IMG/VR virus record: IMGVR_UViG_3300047499_000113
Coordinates: 1 to 64,000 of that record
Source of the DNA: a virus
Direction: 5' to 3' (one strand)
DNA: 64,000 nucleotides
Part shown: positions 60,094-64,000 of the stretch, piece by piece
How positions within the stretch are numbered: the stretch's first letter is position 1
Layout of the letters: every line of letters begins with the position of its first letter
Position numbers and translations under genes: made by a program
The notes under the pieces: model-generated
What the model saw: the letters and a program-made list of their open reading frames with translations, nothing else
Told to the model about the DNA's origin: nothing
Databases searched by the model: none

Positions 60094-63000
60094 GCACTAC
60101 CTTTAACCGTGCCCGGGTAGTAGCCCGACGTGTCAGTGCTCGGAAGAGAATCCGCCTGCTGCTGCGCGAGTTGCTGATTCGTCGTCGGGTTGAGAATCGC
60201 GCTACGGATGTTCGGCGTCGGCTGAACAATGGTGGCTTGCACCTGGGGAGCCGGCTGGGTGATGGTCACGTCAGACACAGGCGCAGGGACAGGGACTTGC
60301 GGAGTCTGCTGAGTGACCACGCCGGATGGCGGATTCGTAGTGACCGAGAACTGCGGCGCTCCGGGCGTGGCTTGCGCCAGGCTCTGATTGATTGAAGTCT
60401 CGCCGTTGTTCCATGCTTGACTGAAGGCCGCCACCGCGTTGCCTGTCTGATTGAAGTTGAAGTTGACCTGGCTTTGGAGTTGTTGAAGGGCGCTCGGGTT
60501 CCCGAGCGCCGCTTGACTGAACATCGGGAACTGAGTCGGGTCTCCGAGCACGTTCCCTTGCGTATCGGCATTGAATAGGTTGTTGACGACGCCAAGGCTC
60601 TGGCCCGTATCCTGAAGCTCACGCTGCGCGTTGCCCTGCTGGTACTGCTGCGAGAACTGTTGACCGAGATAGATGCCCAGCTGGGTGAAAAAGTCCGACG
60701 GGCTCGCGGCGCCAATGATAGCACCGGTCGGATTCGTCACCTGGAATCCGTCGCCCGCGCCAGCACCGAGCACGTCGTTGATCTGCTGGTTGGAAAAGGC
60801 TGTGCCTGTGGGCACGAGCTGAGAGCCTCCTTGGAGAACTGCCTGGATGAGACTTTGCGGAAGGATCGTCAGCCACTCGGCTCGATCGAGACCGCAAGCA
60901 CAGTTCGGTGCCGCGTTATCCAGGCCCTGAATGCTCACCTGAGGAGAAAGCTCTCCAAGCGTAGTTGCATCTCGTATCTGATCGGCCTCAATCCACACGC
61001 CTTGGCCAGTGTTCTGCGCCATATTGGTCGTGTACGTGGCCTGGCTCGTGAACTGGATCTGGCTGACCTGGCCGGTCGGAGAGCCCGTTCCCTGAAAGCT
61101 CGCTCCTGTGACCCAATCTTCGGGCTGCATCGTCTCGAACTGCGCCGCGAAGTTGACAGAAGAAGCCATTCCGGGCTGCACAGGCGTGGCGTCGGACAAG
61201 ATTCCGGCCGTGGCCGCGAACTGAATGTTGAGCTGGTTGACTGTTTGACCCGGAGTGGTGGCAGTCGGGCCCGCGGAGATCTGCACGCCACCTTGATCGA
61301 TGAAGGCTCCTCGTCCGTACCTGTAGTGTCCGACCACTTCGAATCCGAACTCGTCCGAGACAGGCCGGATGATGATGTTGAGAGAAGGAAGAATCCGGAG
61401 GTTGCCGTAACCCTGTTGGATCTGTGCGAGCTTCTGCTGCGCGGCCGTGAGAGTTGCCGTCGCCATCATCACCGTCTGCTGGGCGGCGGTCACAGCGTCA
61501 GATTGGGCAGTAGACTGCGTGTTGGTGGCAGTCGCCGCGGTCCCGGTGCCGGTCGGGTTAGTGGTGTTGCCTGTATTTGTAGTGCTGTTGCCTGCAGCAG
61601 CGGCATTTTTCGCCTTCTGCGCAGCGACAAGCGCCGTGTTCGCAGCGGTGACCTGAGCCTGCGCGGCCTTCACTGCGGCCTGCGCTGCCGCGATGTTCTG
61701 CGCTATTTGCTGCTGGTTCTGCTGCTGAAGTTGCTGATAGCTTGCAGTATTTGTACTGCCGCCGAGGATCTGCAGAATCGGTTGCGGCGTATTGGGGTCG
61801 ACGGTGCCAGCACCCCACGTGATAGAAGTGGCAGGAATAACCGCAATATCCTTGAAAACACTGCCTTGGTCCCACGCGTAGTCGTAGGCACCGGCATTCG
61901 TCATCCCAGCTTCATACCTATGCGCGCGCAGACGTTGCAGAAGCTGACCTTTCTGATCATCCTGCAAGTGCTTGAGGATGTCGAGCTGGATCGTGTTGTA
62001 GGACAGCTGCGTTCCGGTCGTCGAAGTAGACCCGGGAACCTTATGCTGCTGATTCTGGTTGGGCGCTGACTGCGTAGATCCGAACGATTGGATAATCTTC
62101 TGCAGGTTGTCGCCGTTGAGCTGCGACCGGAACACCATCACCACATTCGGGAACCCGAGCAACTGACCGCTCTTCGGGTCACGAATGGCAACGGGTTGCC
62201 CTGCGGTAACCTGGTTTCCTTGCGTCTGTGCGAGACCAGAACTCGCCCCAGCCTGGTCGGGGAACGTGATGGAGTACGTGTTCTCCGTTCCTTGGACGGT
62301 CTTGTTCGGGCTCGTCGTATTGAAATTCTTGACCGTGACCGACTTCGTGCCCGATTGCTTGATGACGCCGATGTTGTTCGGCGCAATGAACGGTTGGCGC
62401 CTCGCGATGAGGGTCAGAGTGGTCGTAGCTTGGCCACCAACCGAGAACTGGTGCGCGATTCCCTGGATGTAAAAGAACGAGTTGTAGTAGGGAACCCAAA
62501 CAGGGAATCCCAGGCGCAGTTCCGGGCGCATCGGGATGGTGATGGTCCCGTTCTGACGTTTGGCGTTGGTCCGGTCGAGATAGTCCATCAAGTGGAAGAA
62601 GAGCTTGCGAGGGTCGCCAGCCCACTCAGTGGAGTAGTCGAGACGTCGGAAACCATAACGCCTCAGCAGGTGGAAATCGAAGACGCCGGTGCGCGGAGTC
62701 GTGATTTCGTCGTTCAGACCCCAATCCATCACGCCACCGAACGCATTGCCGCTCGAGGTGATGTGCGTGTAGACTTCTTGCTCGGTGTCAGTCAGGCTGT
62801 CGTCGATGATCTCGAAGTCGTTGATCCACGACACCGGCTTGTTCGGGATGACGTTCAGATTGTAGAACGGCGGCTTGAAGACGATGTCGCCACACGGGTC
62901 GCAGAAGAACTCGTAAGCGATCTGGTCGCGAGCCTGGAGAGCGACGGAGAGTTTCGTCTGGATCTCGTTTTGGAACAACTCGACGTCGCCGGCTTTCACG

Positions 63001-63884
63001 AGTTCCTTCTTGAACGTCGCGATTTCTGACGGCTGAATGGTGAAAAGCTGCGTCTCCTGGTTTTGGTTGGCCAGCTTCTGCTCGTTCTGGAGCATCGGCT
63101 CAAAGAGTTGGACCGGGGAGACCGTGCCGCCGCCACCCGTGAACTGATACGATTGTCCCGAGGACCCGTAAAGGACGAGACTGTTCCAGATATTCGAGAA
63201 TTTGTACTGCCAATAGGTCATGATGTCTTTAGCGTAGGAGCCAATGACACCCTTCTCCGGACCTTTCTCGGGCAGGAATGAAGTGAAGGAGCCCGTACTG
63301 AGCGAGAAGTCGCCCATCGCCTCCTTCGCGAGCTGGATGATGGTCGTATAGGGGTTGAGCCCGGCGAACTGGTTTTGCCAGAGCTGGTAACCGCCGGCGC
63401 TCGATCCGAAGCTCTCGAGGAATGCAGGGTTGATGGTGACGTTGGTGACTTCCCACCAACGCAGAATATCCTTGCATTGGATCTGGATAGTCGTGCTTCC
63501 GCCCGACCAGTCCTTCGTCACGCTCGAGACGACACCCCAAAAGATGCGGTAATATTGGGGAAATCCGCCAATGAGGTAGTAGCCCTTGGCGTAGATTTCG
63601 ACCTCCATCATCGGAATGACGACGAACTGTCCGTTGACGTAGAACGTGTTGACGTCGTTGTCCGGGATGGTCAACGTGATGGTGGCCGAACCTGGCGGCG
63701 AATCGACGCTGGCCTCTGTGGAGATGCCCGTGATGTAGTCGTTGAAGTTGATCGGTTGTTGGCATTCGCCGCACGCGATGATGGACGTCTCGCCCTGGAG
63801 GGCGACATACACGTCCGGCGCGATCGTCACATACGGACGAGTATTGGGTGCCCACGTACCGCGGAAGCCAGAGATCCTAGGCAT
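60090..63884 (-). CDS. Baseplate hub-like protein with coiled-coil insert
   Basis: A 1,264-aa protein. The N-terminal third has hub (gp27/gpD-type) features: SATITLTIPDND near 68-79, YYRIFWGVVSSVTKDW, then QIQCKDILRWWEV, plus a second barrel with RLGFPVWVPYYNSFFYIQGI and QATTTLTLIARRQ (about 455-500). A CGEC pair at 36-39 and CDPCG near 325 could bind zinc. Residues 708-831 form an Ala/Gln-rich coiled coil (IAAAQAAVKAAQAQVTAAN) broken by a Thr/Asn/Gly spacer. The last 250 residues are Gln/Asn/Pro-rich and likely disordered. T4 gp27 has 391 residues, so this is a much enlarged hub or a fusion. The ATG overlaps the stop of the upstream gene. Confidence 0.68.
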   Translation of the reverse strand: MPRISGFRGTWAPNTRPYVTIAPDVYVALQGETSIIACGECQQPINFNDYITGISTEASVDSPPGSATITLTIPDNDVNTFYVNGQFVVIPMMEVEIYAKGYYLIGGFPQYYRIFWGVVSSVTKDWSGGSTTIQIQCKDILRWWEVTNVTINPAFLESFGSSAGGYQLWQNQFAGLNPYTTIIQLAKEAMGDFSLSTGSFTSFLPEKGPEKGVIGSYAKDIMTYWQYKFSNIWNSLVLYGSSGQSYQFTGGGGTVSPVQLFEPMLQNEQKLANQNQETQLFTIQPSEIATFKKELVKAGDVELFQNEIQTKLSVALQARDQIAYEFFCDPCGDIVFKPPFYNLNVIPNKPVSWINDFEIIDDSLTDTEQEVYTHITSSGNAFGGVMDWGLNDEITTPRTGVFDFHLLRRYGFRRLDYSTEWAGDPRKLFFHLMDYLDRTNAKRQNGTITIPMRPELRLGFPVWVPYYNSFFYIQGIAHQFSVGGQATTTLTLIARRQPFIAPNNIGVIKQSGTKSVTVKNFNTTSPNKTVQGTENTYSITFPDQAGASSGLAQTQGNQVTAGQPVAIRDPKSGQLLGFPNVVMVFRSQLNGDNLQKIIQSFGSTQSAPNQNQQHKVPGSTSTTGTQLSYNTIQLDILKHLQDDQKGQLLQRLRAHRYEAGMTNAGAYDYAWDQGSVFKDIAVIPATSITWGAGTVDPNTPQPILQILGGSTNTASYQQLQQQNQQQIAQNIAAAQAAVKAAQAQVTAANTALVAAQKAKNAAAAGNSTTNTGNTTNPTGTGTAATATNTQSTAQSDAVTAAQQTVMMATATLTAAQQKLAQIQQGYGNLRILPSLNIIIRPVSDEFGFEVVGHYRYGRGAFIDQGGVQISAGPTATTPGQTVNQLNIQFAATAGILSDATPVQPGMASSVNFAAQFETMQPEDWVTGASFQGTGSPTGQVSQIQFTSQATYTTNMAQNTGQGVWIEADQIRDATTLGELSPQVSIQGLDNAAPNCACGLDRAEWLTILPQSLIQAVLQGGSQLVPTGTAFSNQQINDVLGAGAGDGFQVTNPTGAIIGAASPSDFFTQLGIYLGQQFSQQYQQGNAQRELQDTGQSLGVVNNLFNADTQGNVLGDPTQFPMFSQAALGNPSALQQLQSQVNFNFNQTGNAVAAFSQAWNNGETSINQSLAQATPGAPQFSVTTNPPSGVVTQQTPQVPVPAPVSDVTITQPAPQVQATIVQPTPNIRSAILNPTTNQQLAQQQADSLPSTDTSGYYPGTVKGSA

Positions 63885-64000
63885 CAGAACCCCGGCCCAA
63901 AATTACCGCTGTTGGGGCTGTTGATGCCCGGCGGAACAGCTCCAGCCGGAGTGAACCCAGAGCCCGGTTGGCCGTACGTCGAGATGAAGGTGTCCGACAC
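63884..64000 (-). CDS. C-terminal end of an upstream gene, partial
   Basis: The last 38 codons and TGA of a gene that continues beyond the right edge. Visible sequence is Pro/Gly/Ser/Asn-rich (FISTYGQPGSGFTPAGAV and SPNSGNFGPGF) and low complexity, so no family can be named. The stop overlaps the ATG of the hub-like gene by one base (TGATG), placing it in the same operon. A tail or hub-adjacent protein is likely. Confidence 0.6.
   Translation of the reverse strand: MSDTFISTYGQPGSGFTPAGAVPPGINSPNSGNFGPGF

Noticed and set aside
1-64000. tRNA genes, CRISPR arrays, IS elements, integrase or attachment sites
   Set aside because: None was recognised by eye; there are no long non-coding gaps, no regularly spaced repeats and no recombinase or transposase motifs. 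A tRNA-scanning program was not run.

Overview
The window reads as a stretch of a large, probably lytic, contractile-tailed (myovirus-type) bacteriophage genome. Evidence for this is the near-continuous minus-strand gene string, stop/start overlaps of 1 to 4 bases, a replication block (DnaB-like helicase, probable loader, SNF2-type ATPase) and more than 40 kb of baseplate, spike and adhesin genes, several above 1,000 codons. Tail sheath, tube, capsid, terminase and tRNA genes are not seen and would lie outside. The two lipoproteins (Asp/Thr/Gly/Ser-rich or Pro-rich linkers followed by Cys-rich tails) resemble those of Myxococcota, especially Polyangiales-type bacteria. A host in that group is my inference.

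Layout, in minus-strand transcription order (high to low coordinate). 64.0-57.3 kb holds a partial gene, a baseplate hub-like protein, a plus-strand small gene (59,692-60,093), an OB-fold central spike and a Gly-rich small protein. 56.7-41.8 kb holds further baseplate genes: a 1,789-aa protein, a 55-aa coiled-coil protein, a protein with hydrophobic helices at both ends, an AT-rich HNH endonuclease insertion, a gp25-like wedge, a baseplate J-like protein and a peripheral wedge protein. 41.8-29.6 kb holds a collagen-like fibre, an Ig-like protein, a 2,080-aa protein with His/Asp helical repeats, and small tail-associated proteins including a ParB/sulfiredoxin-like one. 29.6-8.2 kb is an adhesin toolbox: two paralogous giant proteins, several beta-propeller and lectin-like proteins sharing interchangeable N-terminal domains, three tandem jelly-roll-like proteins and a fibre with triple NAxWNG repeats.

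8.2-5.3 kb contains a plus-strand lipoprotein facing a four-gene minus-strand cassette (multi-pass membrane protein, secreted protein, papain-family protease, lipoprotein). It looks like a lysis or envelope-modification module. 5.3-0.5 kb is the replication block. At the left edge (1-435) lies the N-terminal part of a protein with strong resemblance to the N-terminal repeats of the eukaryotic major vault protein. That is the most unexpected gene here.

The hub, spike, wedge and adhesin genes would build the baseplate and its receptor-binding periphery. The number of shuffled beta-propeller, LamG-like and jelly-roll modules suggests adaptation to variable surface glycans. No intergenic gap exceeds about 105 bases, so there is no long non-coding stretch. 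All family assignments rest on motif recognition by eye; no database search was run.
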